Positions 1 through 9,276 of a stretch of 64,000 bases of DNA are shown piece after piece (within the stretch, counting starts at the first letter, position 1; each line of letters starts with the position of its first letter). The stretch comes from Cytobacillus depressus (GTDB lineage: Bacteria; Bacillota; Bacilli; Bacillales; Cytobacillaceae), in contig NZ_WBOS01000020.1 in assembly GCF_008923245.1 (NCBI RefSeq), positions 1 through 64,000 of the forward strand. The letters run 5' to 3'. Both the position numbers and the translations under genes were made by a program. The notes below the pieces were generated by a model. It saw only the letters and a list, made by a program, of their open reading frames with translations, was not told the origin of the DNA and ran no database searches.

Positions 1-4
1 ATAG

Positions 5-121
<117 letters not shown>

Positions 122-127
122 AATCTA

Positions 128-156
128 AAGAACATCGTAGAGATGTTCTTTTTTTG
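128..156 (+). terminator. rRNA operon terminator
   Basis: A 9-bp stem, AAGAACATC (128-136) with GATGTTCTT (142-150), is followed by a run of T. It is a standard intrinsic terminator six bases after 5S rRNA. Confidence 0.93.
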
Positions 157-544
157 TGTACAAAATACTTTAATAATAAATAAAGAAGGAATACCCTTTT
201 TAAATTGATTATCTTAATAGTGTTATAAAGCGTGTTTTGCAAATTCTCTATCGAAAATGATCACTATGGAAGAATCATGGCTCATGTTTTTAAGATCCCT
301 ATCGGAACGGTTAGCATGAAAGGCTCATGGCTCGTATTTAATAAGGCCCCCTTAAAAGCTTACCATAAACTCTTCATGAAGCTTATTTTTCTTGTTTTAA
401 CACGAGATGCTCACTATGAACCCCTCCCAAAGCCCTCATTTTCCATCTATCCTATCTTAAACACTCACAATGAACATCCAATAATAAAAACAATCTACAG
501 GTTTGAGAACGAAAAAAAGGGGGAAAATTAATAACATCTGTTAA
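157..544. other. Spacer between rRNA operon and ctsR, no convincing gene
   Basis: About 390 bases without a recognisable gene. An open frame of 99 codons (232-531, + strand) starts at a TTG with no Shine-Dalgarno sequence and matches no family I know. The stretch contains loosely repeated short words, for example CTCACTATGAAC near 409 and CTCACAATGAAC near 464, and GGCTCATGGCTC near 312 next to a similar word near 278. It looks like degenerate spacer rather than coding sequence. Confidence 0.5.
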
Positions 545-573
545 TTGCAACGAAATATATACTTATGTATAAT
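545..573 (+). promoter_or_regulatory. SigA promoter of the ctsR operon
   Basis: TTGCAA (545-550) and TATAAT (568-573) are separated by 17 bases, a near-consensus SigA promoter. Transcription would start near 580, inside the CtsR operator. This is why the longest ctsR frame, which begins at the TTG of the -35 box, cannot be the real gene start. Confidence 0.88.
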
Positions 574-576
574 TAA

Positions 577-593
577 AGTCAAATATAGTCAAA
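577..593 (+). promoter_or_regulatory. CtsR operator
   Basis: Two direct heptads AGTCAAA (577-583 and 587-593) are separated by TAT. This matches the CtsR box of low-GC Gram-positives (direct repeat of RGTCAAA with a 3-base spacer). It overlaps the expected transcription start, so CtsR bound here would block its own operon until heat stress. Confidence 0.93.
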
Positions 594-616
594 GTCAGAT
601 TTTGGGGGGAGGAGTA

Positions 617-1078
617 TTGAGGAATATCTCAGATATTATTGAAGATTATCTTAAAAAGGTTCTAGAAATGAGCGAAAGGGAAATCGTTGAAATAAAAAGA
701 AGTGAAATTGCGGATAAATTCCAATGTGTTCCGTCGCAGATCAATTATGTAATTAATACGAGATTTACAATAGAAAAGGGCTACGCAGTCGAAAGTAAGC
801 GCGGTGGCGGCGGATATATACGAATTATGAAGGTGCAATCTCATGATGACGCTCATTTAATCGAACAATTATTGTCGTTAATTCAAAGTCGATTGGCCCA
901 GAGTAGTGCGGAGGATGTTATTTTTCGTCTTGTTGAAGAGGGGATTATTACTGAGAGGGAAGCAAAAATTATGCTAAGTGTCATTGATCGCTCAGTGCTC
1001 TATATTGATCTCCCATTTCGCGATGAACTTCGTGCAAGAATATTAAAAGCTATGTTAACGACTTTAAAATATAAATAA
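617..1078 (+). CDS. ctsR: Transcriptional repressor CtsR
   Basis: CtsR is a dimeric winged-helix repressor of the class III heat-shock genes (clpC operon, clpP, clpE); it is inactivated by heat and removed through McsB and ClpCP. The 153-residue product carries the conserved DNA-binding core (IKRSEIADKF, then the glycine wing RGGGGYIRI) and the C-terminal part ending in DELRARILKAML. The TTG at 617 is chosen because GGAGGAG lies just upstream and the product then has the family length and N-terminus (xNISDIIEDYL). It is first in the operon with mcsA, mcsB and clpC, under a SigA promoter and a CtsR box. Confidence 0.96.
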   Translation: MRNISDIIEDYLKKVLEMSEREIVEIKRSEIADKFQCVPSQINYVINTRFTIEKGYAVESKRGGGGYIRIMKVQSHDDAHLIEQLLSLIQSRLAQSSAEDVIFRLVEEGIITEREAKIMLSVIDRSVLYIDLPFRDELRARILKAMLTTLKYK

Positions 1079-1102
1079 AGCGCGAGCTGGAGAGGTGAAG
1101 AC

Positions 1103-1651
1103 ATGATATGCCAAGAATGTAATCAAAGGCCGGCAACGCTTCATTTTACAAAAATATTGAATGGAGAGAAGGCTGAGTACCATTTGTGTGAAAAGTGCGC
1201 CCAGGAAAAGGGCGAAATGTTCATGTTAAGTGGGGCGCCTGGTTTTTCGATTAATAACTTGTTAGCTGGTTTGCTAAATATTGATGCGACCTTCCAAAAG
1301 ACGAAGCAAGATCCTTTTAAGCAGGAGGAAATTCTTCAATGTGAGCAGTGTAAAATGACCTTTCAGCAATTTATTAAGGTAGGGAGATTTGGCTGTGCAA
1401 ATTGTTATCATGCTTTTGGTGAGCAGCTTGATCCAATCTTGAGAAGGCTTCATAGTGGAAATTCGGCTCATCATGGGAAAATTCCAGTAAGAATTGGCGG
1501 AAGTATTCATTTAAGAAAAAGCATTGAAGCACTAAAACAAAGCTTAAAGGATTCCATTAATCGTGAGGAATTCGAACAAGCAGCAGAAATAAGAGATGAA
1601 ATTCGATTACTAGAAAGCAAATTAAGCTCTGGTCATGAGGGAGGGATGTAA
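1103..1651 (+). CDS. mcsA: McsA, zinc-finger activator of the arginine kinase McsB
   Basis: McsA binds and stimulates McsB and so takes part in CtsR inactivation and in marking proteins for ClpCP. In the 182 residues an N-terminal CxxC pair (CQEC) and a second pair near 29-32 (CEKC) form one metal site; a further pair of CxxC motifs (CEQC and CANC, about 80-105) form another. A UVR-type coiled segment (about 140-175, EEFEQAAEIRDEIRLLE) closes the protein and is of the kind that contacts Clp partners. GGAGAGGTG precedes the ATG. The stop is two bases before mcsB. Confidence 0.95.
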   Translation: MICQECNQRPATLHFTKILNGEKAEYHLCEKCAQEKGEMFMLSGAPGFSINNLLAGLLNIDATFQKTKQDPFKQEEILQCEQCKMTFQQFIKVGRFGCANCYHAFGEQLDPILRRLHSGNSAHHGKIPVRIGGSIHLRKSIEALKQSLKDSINREEFEQAAEIRDEIRLLESKLSSGHEGGM

Positions 1652-1653
1652 GC

Positions 1654-2733
1654 TTGTCACTAGAACATTTCATTTCTCAAGCTATCAGCTCCTGGATGAG
1701 TGCAGAAGGTCCAGACTCAGATATCATATTAAGCTCGAGAATCAGGCTGGCCCGAAATGTAAAGAAATACAAGTTTCCTACATTATTTACGAATGACGAA
1801 GCCAAGTCTGTTATTCATATAATAAAAAAGAGGCTAGACGATTTTTCTTTTGCAGGCCTTGAAAATTTAGAGCTATTGTTAATGGATGAGCTTCAGCCAC
1901 TACAAAAGAGAGTATTAATGGAGAAGCATTTAATTAGTCCTCATCTCGCGGAAAATTCATCATTCGGTGCTTGTGTGTTATCCGAAAATGAGGAATTGAG
2001 CATTATGATTAATGAAGAGGATCATATCCGAATTCAATGCCTTTTCCCAGGATTTCAATTATCAGAGGCTTTAAATATGGCCAATCAAGTAGATGACTGG
2101 CTTGAAGAGGAAATAGACTATGCATATGATGAGCATGTTGGTTATTTAACAAGCTGCCCGACAAATGTTGGAACAGGATTAAGAGCTTCAGTCATGGTGC
2201 ATTTACCAGGGCTAGTTCTAACGCAGCAAATGAATCGAATTATTCCAGCTATTAATCAACTTGGATTAGTTGTAAGAGGAATTTACGGTGAAGGCAGCGA
2301 AGCTTTAGGGAATATCTTTCAAGTCTCTAATCAAATGACCCTTGGCAAGTCCGAAAAAGATATCGTTGAAGATTTAAAAAGTGTTGTCAGTCAGCTGATC
2401 TCACAAGAAAGGTCAGCACGGGAAGCATTAGCAAAAACTTCTAACATACAATTAGAAGACAGAGTCTTCCGCTCTTATGGGATCCTATCAAACTGCCGAA
2501 TCATTGAATCAAAAGAAGCTGCAAGATGTTTATCAGATGTTCGGCTTGGGATTGATATGAAATATATTAAAAATATTTCTAAAAACATTTTAAATGAATT
2601 AATGATCCTTACACAGCCAGGGTTTTTACAACAGTATGCAGGAGGTCCATTAAGGCCTCATGAACGGGATATTCGCAGGGCGTCATTAATAAGAGAAAGA
2701 ATGAATATGGAAAACGAAGAGACAGGAGGATGA
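1654..2733 (+). CDS. mcsB: Protein arginine kinase McsB
   Basis: McsB phosphorylates arginine residues on damaged proteins and on CtsR; phospho-arginine is a degradation tag read by the ClpC N-domain. The 359-residue protein is a phosphagen-kinase-fold enzyme: the N-terminal LSSRIRLARNVKKY motif, the nucleotide-binding arginines, and CPTNVGTGLRAS around residue 168 with the conserved cysteine are all visible. It starts with TTG, two bases after the mcsA stop and behind a GGGAGGGA sequence. Its end overlaps the Shine-Dalgarno region of clpC, in line with translational coupling. Confidence 0.96.
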   Translation: MSLEHFISQAISSWMSAEGPDSDIILSSRIRLARNVKKYKFPTLFTNDEAKSVIHIIKKRLDDFSFAGLENLELLLMDELQPLQKRVLMEKHLISPHLAENSSFGACVLSENEELSIMINEEDHIRIQCLFPGFQLSEALNMANQVDDWLEEEIDYAYDEHVGYLTSCPTNVGTGLRASVMVHLPGLVLTQQMNRIIPAINQLGLVVRGIYGEGSEALGNIFQVSNQMTLGKSEKDIVEDLKSVVSQLISQERSAREALAKTSNIQLEDRVFRSYGILSNCRIIESKEAARCLSDVRLGIDMKYIKNISKNILNELMILTQPGFLQQYAGGPLRPHERDIRRASLIRERMNMENEETGG

Positions 2734-2737
2734 GAAT

Positions 2738-5188
2738 ATGATGTTCGGTCGATTTACTGAAAGAGCACAAAAGGTATTAGCATTAGCTCAAGAGGAAGCT
2801 ATTCGTTTAGGTCATAACAATATTGGAACAGAGCATATTTTACTTGGGCTTGTGCGTGAAGGAGAAGGCATTGCTGCAAAGGCTCTCCATGCATTAGGTT
2901 TAGGTTCAGACAAAATTCAAAAAGAAGTAGAGAACTTAATTGGCAGAGGGCAGGATGCAACACAAACGATTCACTACACTCCTAGAGCGAAAAAAGTGAT
3001 TGAGCTTTCAATGGATGAGGCCCGTAAATTAGGTCATTCCTATGTAGGGACAGAACATATTCTGCTCGGACTTATTCGTGAGGGTGAGGGCGTCGCTGCT
3101 AGAGTTCTAAATAATCTTGGCGTAAGCTTGAATAAAGCCCGCCAGCAAGTATTGCAGTTATTAGGAAGCAATGAGTCAGGCGGGCATCAAGGTGGATCTT
3201 CGGCAAATGCAAATACGCCAACGCTTGATGGATTAGCGAGAGATTTAACAGCAATTGCCCGTGAAGGAAGCCTAGATCCGGTTATTGGCCGCGGCAAGGA
3301 AATTCAGCGTGTCATTGAAGTGTTAAGCCGCCGGACAAAAAACAATCCCGTATTAATTGGGGAACCTGGAGTAGGGAAAACAGCAATTGCCGAGGGCTTA
3401 GCGCAGCAAATTATTAATAATGAAGTACCGGAAACACTCCGTGATAAAAGAGTCATGACCCTCGATATGGGTACAGTTGTTGCGGGTACAAAATACCGCG
3501 GTGAATTTGAGGATCGTTTAAAGAAAGTTATGGATGAAATTCGCCAAGCGGGAAATATTATTTTATTCATCGATGAGCTTCATACACTCATTGGAGCTGG
3601 GGGAGCTGAAGGAGCGATTGATGCTTCAAATATCCTTAAGCCTTCACTAGCTAGAGGAGAATTGCAATGTATCGGTGCAACGACCCTTGATGAATACCGT
3701 AAATATATTGAAAAAGATGCAGCACTTGAACGACGTTTTCAGCCAATCAGTGTGGATGAGCCAACTGCTGAAGAATCTATTCAAATTTTACAAGGGCTGC
3801 GTGACCGCTATGAAGCTCATCACCGTGTAACGATTACAGATGAGGCGATTGAGGCGGCGGTTAAATTATCTGATCGCTATATATCAGACCGCTTCCTACC
3901 AGACAAAGCGATTGATTTAATTGATGAAGCAGGCTCCAAAGTAAGACTGCGTTCCTATACAACTCCTCCTAATTTAAAGGAATTAGAATTAAAGCTAGAG
4001 GACGTGCGTAAGGAAAAGGATGCGGCTGTTCAAAGTCAGGAATTTGAAAAGGCTGCCTCTTTAAGGGATACAGAACAGCGTCTTCGCGAACAGCTTGAGG
4101 AGACGAAAAAATCATGGAAAGAAAAGCAAGGAAAAGAAAACAGTGAAGTGACAGTCGATGATATTGCAAGTGTAGTTTCAAGCTGGACTAGAATTCCGGT
4201 TACAAAGCTAGCAGAAACGGAAACGCAAAAGCTTCTTAATCTTGAAGAGCTTTTACACTCAAGAGTTATCGGCCAAGAGGAAGCTGTCAAAGCAATCTCG
4301 AAAGCAGTTCGCCGCGCGCGTGCTGGCTTAAAGGATCCGAAGAGACCAATTGGTTCCTTTGTCTTCCTTGGACCAACAGGGGTAGGGAAAACAGAGCTTG
4401 CCCGTGCACTAGCTGAGTCGATGTTTGGCGATGAGGATGCAATGATTCGAATTGATATGTCTGAATACATGGAGAAGCATTCCACATCAAGATTAGTAGG
4501 CTCCCCTCCAGGCTATGTTGGATATGAAGAAGGCGGACAATTAACGGAAAAGGTACGTAGAAAACCGTATTCTGTTGTTCTTTTAGATGAAATTGAAAAA
4601 GCGCATCCAGATGTATTTAATATTCTATTACAGGTACTAGAGGATGGGCGTTTAACGGATTCGAAAGGAAGAACAGTAGACTTCCGGAATACCGTCTTAA
4701 TAATGACTTCCAATGTTGGCGCAGAAGCGCTAAGAAGAAATAAATATGTAGGCTTCAATATCCAGGATGGAGAGCAGGATTATAAAGATATGAAAGGAAA
4801 AGTAATGGAGGAACTGAAAAAATCATTCCGCCCAGAATTCCTTAACCGTATTGATGAAATCATTGTCTTCCACGCATTAGAGAAGAAGCATCTGGCAGAG
4901 ATTGTGACGCTTATGTCTGATCAATTAACGAAACGATTAAAAGAGCAAAATATCGATCTTTCATTAACAGATGCTGCGAAAGAAAAAATTGCAGCGGAAG
5001 GCTATGACCCAGAATATGGGGCGAGACCGATTCGCAGAGCTATTCAAAAGCATATTGAGGATCGCTTATCTGAAGAGCTTCTGAAAGGTAAGGTACTTAC
5101 TGGTCAGAGTGTGGTCATTGATGTCCAGGATGGAGAGTTTGTCGTCGAAACGGCAAAAAATAAGCCTGAGGCAACTTTGCAGAAATAG
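2738..5188 (+). CDS. clpC: ATP-dependent Clp protease ATPase subunit ClpC
   Basis: ClpC is a Hsp100 unfoldase that feeds substrates to ClpP and works with adaptors such as MecA and McsB. The 816 residues show two Clp N-repeats (about 1-150, GTEHILLGL twice), a first AAA+ module with Walker A GEPGVGKT near 207, a coiled M-domain with a UVR motif near 425-460 (EFEKAASLRD), and a second AAA+ module with GPTGVGKT near 545. A ClpP-binding loop is expected in the second module. Two adjacent ATG codons are present; the first has AGGAGG seven bases upstream. Last gene of the CtsR-controlled operon. Confidence 0.98.
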   Translation: MMFGRFTERAQKVLALAQEEAIRLGHNNIGTEHILLGLVREGEGIAAKALHALGLGSDKIQKEVENLIGRGQDATQTIHYTPRAKKVIELSMDEARKLGHSYVGTEHILLGLIREGEGVAARVLNNLGVSLNKARQQVLQLLGSNESGGHQGGSSANANTPTLDGLARDLTAIAREGSLDPVIGRGKEIQRVIEVLSRRTKNNPVLIGEPGVGKTAIAEGLAQQIINNEVPETLRDKRVMTLDMGTVVAGTKYRGEFEDRLKKVMDEIRQAGNIILFIDELHTLIGAGGAEGAIDASNILKPSLARGELQCIGATTLDEYRKYIEKDAALERRFQPISVDEPTAEESIQILQGLRDRYEAHHRVTITDEAIEAAVKLSDRYISDRFLPDKAIDLIDEAGSKVRLRSYTTPPNLKELELKLEDVRKEKDAAVQSQEFEKAASLRDTEQRLREQLEETKKSWKEKQGKENSEVTVDDIASVVSSWTRIPVTKLAETETQKLLNLEELLHSRVIGQEEAVKAISKAVRRARAGLKDPKRPIGSFVFLGPTGVGKTELARALAESMFGDEDAMIRIDMSEYMEKHSTSRLVGSPPGYVGYEEGGQLTEKVRRKPYSVVLLDEIEKAHPDVFNILLQVLEDGRLTDSKGRTVDFRNTVLIMTSNVGAEALRRNKYVGFNIQDGEQDYKDMKGKVMEELKKSFRPEFLNRIDEIIVFHALEKKHLAEIVTLMSDQLTKRLKEQNIDLSLTDAAKEKIAAEGYDPEYGARPIRRAIQKHIEDRLSEELLKGKVLTGQSVVIDVQDGEFVVETAKNKPEATLQK

Positions 5189-5221
5189 TTGAGCAATAAG
5201 GTTTTTTATAAATAAAGTATA

Positions 5222-5461
5222 ACATTTCTCGAATTTGAGAAATGTCTAGCTCTAGCGCCTACCCCCGACGTACAGGACGTACTAGTGTCGACAATGCGAC
5301 AGGATGTCGCGCTTTTGTCGACCTCGTGGTTTCCTTGTCGGGGGTGAGCACAAAGGAAAGCTTCTGTGATTAATCATCGCAGGAACAATAGTCCTTTGAT
5401 TGTTCGGAAGACGCTTGCGCTTTTCTATGAGGGTACACGTAAAGAACGTGTGCCTTCTTTG
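5222..5461. repeat. GC-rich structured intergenic element after clpC
   Basis: The 348 bases between clpC and radA hold a compact set of hairpins instead of a gene: ACATTTCTC/GAGAAATGT (5222-5245), a long-range pair CCCCCGAC (5262-5269) with GTCGGGGG (5337-5344), a perfect GCGACA-gga-TGTCGC hairpin (5296-5310), and a final stem near 5436-5455 followed by a T-rich stretch. The block that starts with CTAGCTCTAGCGCCTA and ends with GCGCTTGCGCTTTTCTA resembles, from memory, a repeat scattered between genes in many Bacillus genomes. The last stem may terminate the clpC transcript. Confidence 0.6.
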
Positions 5462-5536
5462 GCTAATTGGAATGTCAACTTTGAAAAACACATATGGTAT
5501 TTTTAGGACCAAATTAAAAAAGAGGTAGAAACAGGT

Positions 5537-6913
5537 ATGGTTAAAAGGAAAACAAAATTTATGTGTCAGGAATGCGGGTATGAGTCTCCAAAATGGATGG
5601 GGAAGTGCCCGGGTTGCGGTGTATGGAATAAGATGGTAGAGGAAGTGGAGAAGCCTACCTCTAGAAGAGGAGCCTTTATTCACTCGCAAGGATCGGCTAT
5701 TGCTTCTAAAGCAACCCCTATTACTTCTATCGAGACTGTCAGTGAACCACGCATTTATACAGACTTGAATGAACTGAACAGGGTACTTGGAGGAGGTATT
5801 GTCAGAGGATCGTTAGTACTGATTGGCGGGGACCCTGGGATCGGAAAATCGACCTTGCTCCTGCAAGTTTCCTCGCAATTAGCTAATAAAAAGCATTCGG
5901 TCTTATATATATCTGGCGAGGAATCATTGAGACAGACAAAATTACGTGCAGATCGGTTAGGTGTTTCTTCCGAGCATTTATTAGTCTATTCGGAAACGAG
6001 CCTAGACGAAATAAGCCGGACAATTGATAGTGTCAATCCTAGCTTTGTAATCATCGATTCGATCCAGACGATTTTTCATCCAGAAGTCACATCTGCTCCA
6101 GGGAGTGTCTCGCAAGTAAGAGAGTGTACAGCAGAACTCATGAGAATTGGAAAAACGAAAGGTATTGCGATTTTCATCGTCGGGCATGTTACAAAGGAAG
6201 GCTCTATTGCGGGTCCAAGACTATTAGAACATATGGTCGATACCGTTTTATATTTTGAAGGAGAGCGTCATCATACATACCGAATTTTGCGGGCGGTTAA
6301 AAATCGCTTTGGATCTACGAATGAGATGGGAATCTTTGAAATGAAGGAACTCGGTTTGGAGGAAGTGGCGAATCCGTCAGAAATATTTTTAGAGGAACGT
6401 TCCCAAGGAGCGGCAGGCTCAACAGTAGTTGCTTCTATGGAAGGAACCCGTCCAGTTCTTGTAGAAATTCAAGCGCTGATTTCCCCAACGAGCTTTGGGA
6501 ACCCGCGAAGAATGGCGACAGGAATAGATCATAATCGCGTTCCACTTTTAATGGCAGTGCTTGAAAAACGGGTAGGCATGCTTTTGCAAAATCAAGACGC
6601 TTATTTAAAAGTAGCGGGCGGAGTAAAGCTGGATGAGCCTGCCATCGATTTAGCGATTGCTGTCAGCATTGCTTCAAGCTTCCGTGACAAGCCTACAAGA
6701 CCTACTGACTGCATTATAGGAGAAGTAGGTTTAACAGGAGAGGTTCGGAGGGTATCAAGGATAGAGCAGCGTGTACAGGAAGCAGCAAAGCTTGGTTTCG
6801 AACGAGTGATTTTACCTGCGAATAATCTTGGAGGATGGTCAGGCCCTAAAGGAATTGAGCTTGTTGGAGTCGGTTCTGTAAGCGAGGCATTAATTGCAAC
6901 ATTAGGAGGATAG
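5537..6913 (+). CDS. radA: DNA repair protein RadA (Sms)
   Basis: RadA is a RecA-like branch-migration helicase used in recombination repair and transformation. The 458 residues contain a four-cysteine zinc finger (C10, C13, C24, C27), a RecA-type ATPase core with Walker A GGDPGIGKST near 97-106, the family-specific KNRFG motif near 254, and a C-terminal Lon-protease-like domain that lacks the protease role. The ATG lies behind AGAGGTAGAAACAGGT, a weak ribosome site. disA follows three bases later, so the two are likely one transcript, as in B. subtilis. Confidence 0.97.
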   Translation: MVKRKTKFMCQECGYESPKWMGKCPGCGVWNKMVEEVEKPTSRRGAFIHSQGSAIASKATPITSIETVSEPRIYTDLNELNRVLGGGIVRGSLVLIGGDPGIGKSTLLLQVSSQLANKKHSVLYISGEESLRQTKLRADRLGVSSEHLLVYSETSLDEISRTIDSVNPSFVIIDSIQTIFHPEVTSAPGSVSQVRECTAELMRIGKTKGIAIFIVGHVTKEGSIAGPRLLEHMVDTVLYFEGERHHTYRILRAVKNRFGSTNEMGIFEMKELGLEEVANPSEIFLEERSQGAAGSTVVASMEGTRPVLVEIQALISPTSFGNPRRMATGIDHNRVPLLMAVLEKRVGMLLQNQDAYLKVAGGVKLDEPAIDLAIAVSIASSFRDKPTRPTDCIIGEVGLTGEVRRVSRIEQRVQEAAKLGFERVILPANNLGGWSGPKGIELVGVGSVSEALIATLGG

Positions 6914-6916
6914 AGT

Positions 6917-7990
6917 ATGGAAAACAAAAAGCTTGGTGAAAAAACGATGAGTGAAATTCTGCAGTTTATGGCTCCAGGTACGCCTATACGTGAAGGAATT
7001 GACAATGTGTTAAGAGCTAATACAGGCGGTCTAATTGTGCTAGGGAGCAAGGATAAGATTACCCATATCGTTGATGGGGGCTTTGTCATTAATGCTCCAT
7101 TCTCACCAAGCTATTTGTACGAATTGGCAAAAATGGACGGTGCTATCATATTAAATCAAGACGGCAATAAAATATTGATTGCGAATGCTCAATTAGCTCC
7201 GGATCCAACCATTCCTTCTTCAGAAACGGGCATGCGTCACCGAACGGCTGAAAGGGTGGCTAAACAAACAGGGGAGCTCGTAATCGCGATTTCCCAAAGA
7301 AGAAATGTAATTACCTTATATAAAAGTCATTTTCGCTATGCGCTTAAAGATATTGGCGTTATTCTTACGAAAGCGAATGTTGCCTTACAAACCCTTGAAA
7401 AATATAAGATGGTTTTAGAAGAAGACATAGCCAATTTAAGTGTATTGGAGTTTGAAGAGGTTGTTACATATAATGATCTTTTAAATGTGTTTCATAGCAT
7501 TGAAATGGTTCTAAGAATAAAGAATGAACTACTTATTTACTTAAGTGAGCTAGGAATTGAAGGAAGATTAATTCGCTTACAGATGAACGAACTATTAGAG
7601 GATATTGTGAGAGAAGTGGAGTTAATTATTAAGGACTATGCTCAGTCGAAAGAAGCTCGTACAAAAGAAATCTTTGATAAATTGCAGGAGCTGTCTATTG
7701 GAAAAATGGTAGAGGATACGGTCATATTAAAGCTATTAGGATATAACGGCTATGTCCATACGGATGAATATAAATGTCCGCGAGGCTACCGAATGTTATC
7801 GAAAATTCCACGATTGCCGCCAATTATTATAGAAAATCTAATCCTTCGATTTAAGGACCTTCCTGCCATTGTGGCCTCATCAGTTGAAGAGTTGGATGAG
7901 GTGGAAGGAATTGGAGAAGTGAGAGCTAAAAAGATTAAAGAAGGCCTAAAATTGATCAAAAAACAGCTTTTAGCTGACCGTCCGCTATAA
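6917..7990 (+). CDS. disA: DNA integrity scanning protein DisA, diadenylate cyclase
   Basis: DisA makes cyclic di-AMP from two ATP and stops doing so at branched DNA, which delays sporulation when the chromosome is damaged. The 357-residue protein has the DAC domain with both signature motifs, DGA (about 74-76) and RHRTAE (about 107-112), a helical spine, and a C-terminal helix-hairpin-helix DNA-binding part (VEGIGEVRAKKIKEGL). AGGAGGATAGAGT overlaps the radA stop and serves as the ribosome site. It is followed by a spacer with its own promoter signal for yacL. Confidence 0.97.
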   Translation: MENKKLGEKTMSEILQFMAPGTPIREGIDNVLRANTGGLIVLGSKDKITHIVDGGFVINAPFSPSYLYELAKMDGAIILNQDGNKILIANAQLAPDPTIPSSETGMRHRTAERVAKQTGELVIAISQRRNVITLYKSHFRYALKDIGVILTKANVALQTLEKYKMVLEEDIANLSVLEFEEVVTYNDLLNVFHSIEMVLRIKNELLIYLSELGIEGRLIRLQMNELLEDIVREVELIIKDYAQSKEARTKEIFDKLQELSIGKMVEDTVILKLLGYNGYVHTDEYKCPRGYRMLSKIPRLPPIIIENLILRFKDLPAIVASSVEELDEVEGIGEVRAKKIKEGLKLIKKQLLADRPL

Positions 7991-8157
7991 GTGACCATTG
8001 AACTATATGGACCGGTGTGATAAAATAGTCGGTTATTTGTTTCATTTGACACTCGATTACCAATGGTGCTACCCTTGTCTGTAAGAGATTCCTTTTTTAT
8101 GAAGGACAAGAGCTTTATTTTTTCTGACTTCAAAGGTTTCAATTTGTAAAATTTGTT

Positions 8158-8163
8158 TATAAT
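8158..8163 (+). promoter_or_regulatory. Possible promoter -10 box of yacL
   Basis: TATAAT lies 20 bases before the yacL start region and near an AT-rich run. I see no good -35 hexamer at 17 bases, so a SigA promoter is possible but weakly supported. Confidence 0.35.
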
Positions 8164-8183
8164 GAATAAAAGGAGGTGAAGGT

Positions 8184-9266
8184 ATGTTAAAACGTATAGT
8201 TCAAGCATGCTTTCTTATTATCGGTATTACGCTTGGGATTTTTCTTATCCCAGAATTATTAACCTTATTATCCCTTGATGACATGACCCTATTAAATAAT
8301 CCATATTTATCCGCCTTGTTAGGTGCTATTATTTTTTATCTTATTTCTTTTTGGGCGGTTGACTATGTTGTGAATGTTGTCAAATGGGTGGAAGAATCCC
8401 TCGTAAAAGCGCCAATAACAGATATTATTTTTGGAAGTGTTGGATTAGTTTTTGGGTTAATTATTGCTTTTTTAATCGGTTATGCTTTAACGACCATTGA
8501 AGTACCTGTTTTAAATACAGTGGCTCCTATTGTTCTAACGCTCATTTTTGGTTATTTAGGATTTCAAGTAGGCTTTAAAAAGCGTGATGAGCTATTAACT
8601 TTATTTTCAAACAGAAAGAAAAAGAGTGCAGAAGAGGAGTCTGAGGCGGAACCGAAAAATGTATTGAAATTATTGGATACAAGTGTCATTATTGATGGCA
8701 GAATCGCCGATATTTGCCAAACGGGGTTTTTGGAAGGAACAATCGTCATCCCGCAGTTTGTGCTAGAGGAGCTCCAGCATATTGCTGATTCTTCCGATGT
8801 TTTAAAGCGGAATAGAGGGCGAAGAGGGCTAGATATACTAAATCGTATTCAAAAGGAGCTTTCGATTAAAGTAGAAATCTATGAGGGTGACTTTGAAGAG
8901 ATTCAGGAAGTAGACAGCAAGCTCGTAAAGTTAGCAAAAGTAACGAACGGGATCGTCGTAACAAATGATTTTAATTTAAATAAAGTTTGTGAATTTCAAG
9001 GTGTATCCGTTTTAAATATTAATGATCTAGCCAATGCCGTGAAACCGGTCGTTCTTCCTGGCGAAGAAATGAAGGTACAGGTTATTAAGGACGGGAAAGA
9101 GCAAAATCAAGGAATTGCCTATTTGGATGATGGCACAATGATTGTTGTCGAAGATGGGCGCGATTATATCGGCAAGCATATTGATGTACTTGTAACAAGT
9201 GTGCTGCAAACCTCTGCTGGCCGAATGATTTTTGCGAAACCGAAGCTATTAGAAAAAGCGTTATAA
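8184..9266 (+). CDS. yacL: Membrane PIN-TRAM domain protein YacL
   Basis: A 360-residue protein of the PilT/YacL family. The N-terminal part (about 1-130) has four hydrophobic segments typical of membrane helices; a PIN nuclease-like domain follows (about 160-290, LDTSVIIDGRIADI, and acidic residues in VTNDFNLN), then a TRAM RNA-binding-like domain to the end (about 293-354). PIN domains usually cut RNA with bound metal; the exact substrate of YacL is not known to me. AAAGGAGGTGAAGG stands directly before the ATG. In B. subtilis the same gene also lies between disA and ispD. Confidence 0.93.
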   Translation: MLKRIVQACFLIIGITLGIFLIPELLTLLSLDDMTLLNNPYLSALLGAIIFYLISFWAVDYVVNVVKWVEESLVKAPITDIIFGSVGLVFGLIIAFLIGYALTTIEVPVLNTVAPIVLTLIFGYLGFQVGFKKRDELLTLFSNRKKKSAEEESEAEPKNVLKLLDTSVIIDGRIADICQTGFLEGTIVIPQFVLEELQHIADSSDVLKRNRGRRGLDILNRIQKELSIKVEIYEGDFEEIQEVDSKLVKLAKVTNGIVVTNDFNLNKVCEFQGVSVLNINDLANAVKPVVLPGEEMKVQVIKDGKEQNQGIAYLDDGTMIVVEDGRDYIGKHIDVLVTSVLQTSAGRMIFAKPKLLEKAL

Positions 9267-9276
9267 AGTGAAACTT

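Noticed and set aside
232..531. Open frame of 99 codons between the rRNA operon and ctsR
   Set aside because: It starts at TTG without a ribosome site, matches no family, and overlaps loosely repeated spacer sequence.
545..616. Longer N-terminus for CtsR
   Set aside because: The first codon of the longest frame is the -35 box of the operon promoter and the frame runs through the CtsR operator; the TTG at 617 fits the family length.
122..616. tRNA gene cluster after 5S rRNA
   Set aside because: No cloverleaf or tRNA consensus arms (T-loop GTTCRA within a stem, CCA end) can be found; some Bacillus rRNA operons have tRNAs here but this one does not.
4036..4485. Minus-strand frame of 149 codons inside clpC
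   Set aside because: It is antisense to a highly conserved gene, has no ribosome site, and its sequence reflects codon bias of the sense gene.
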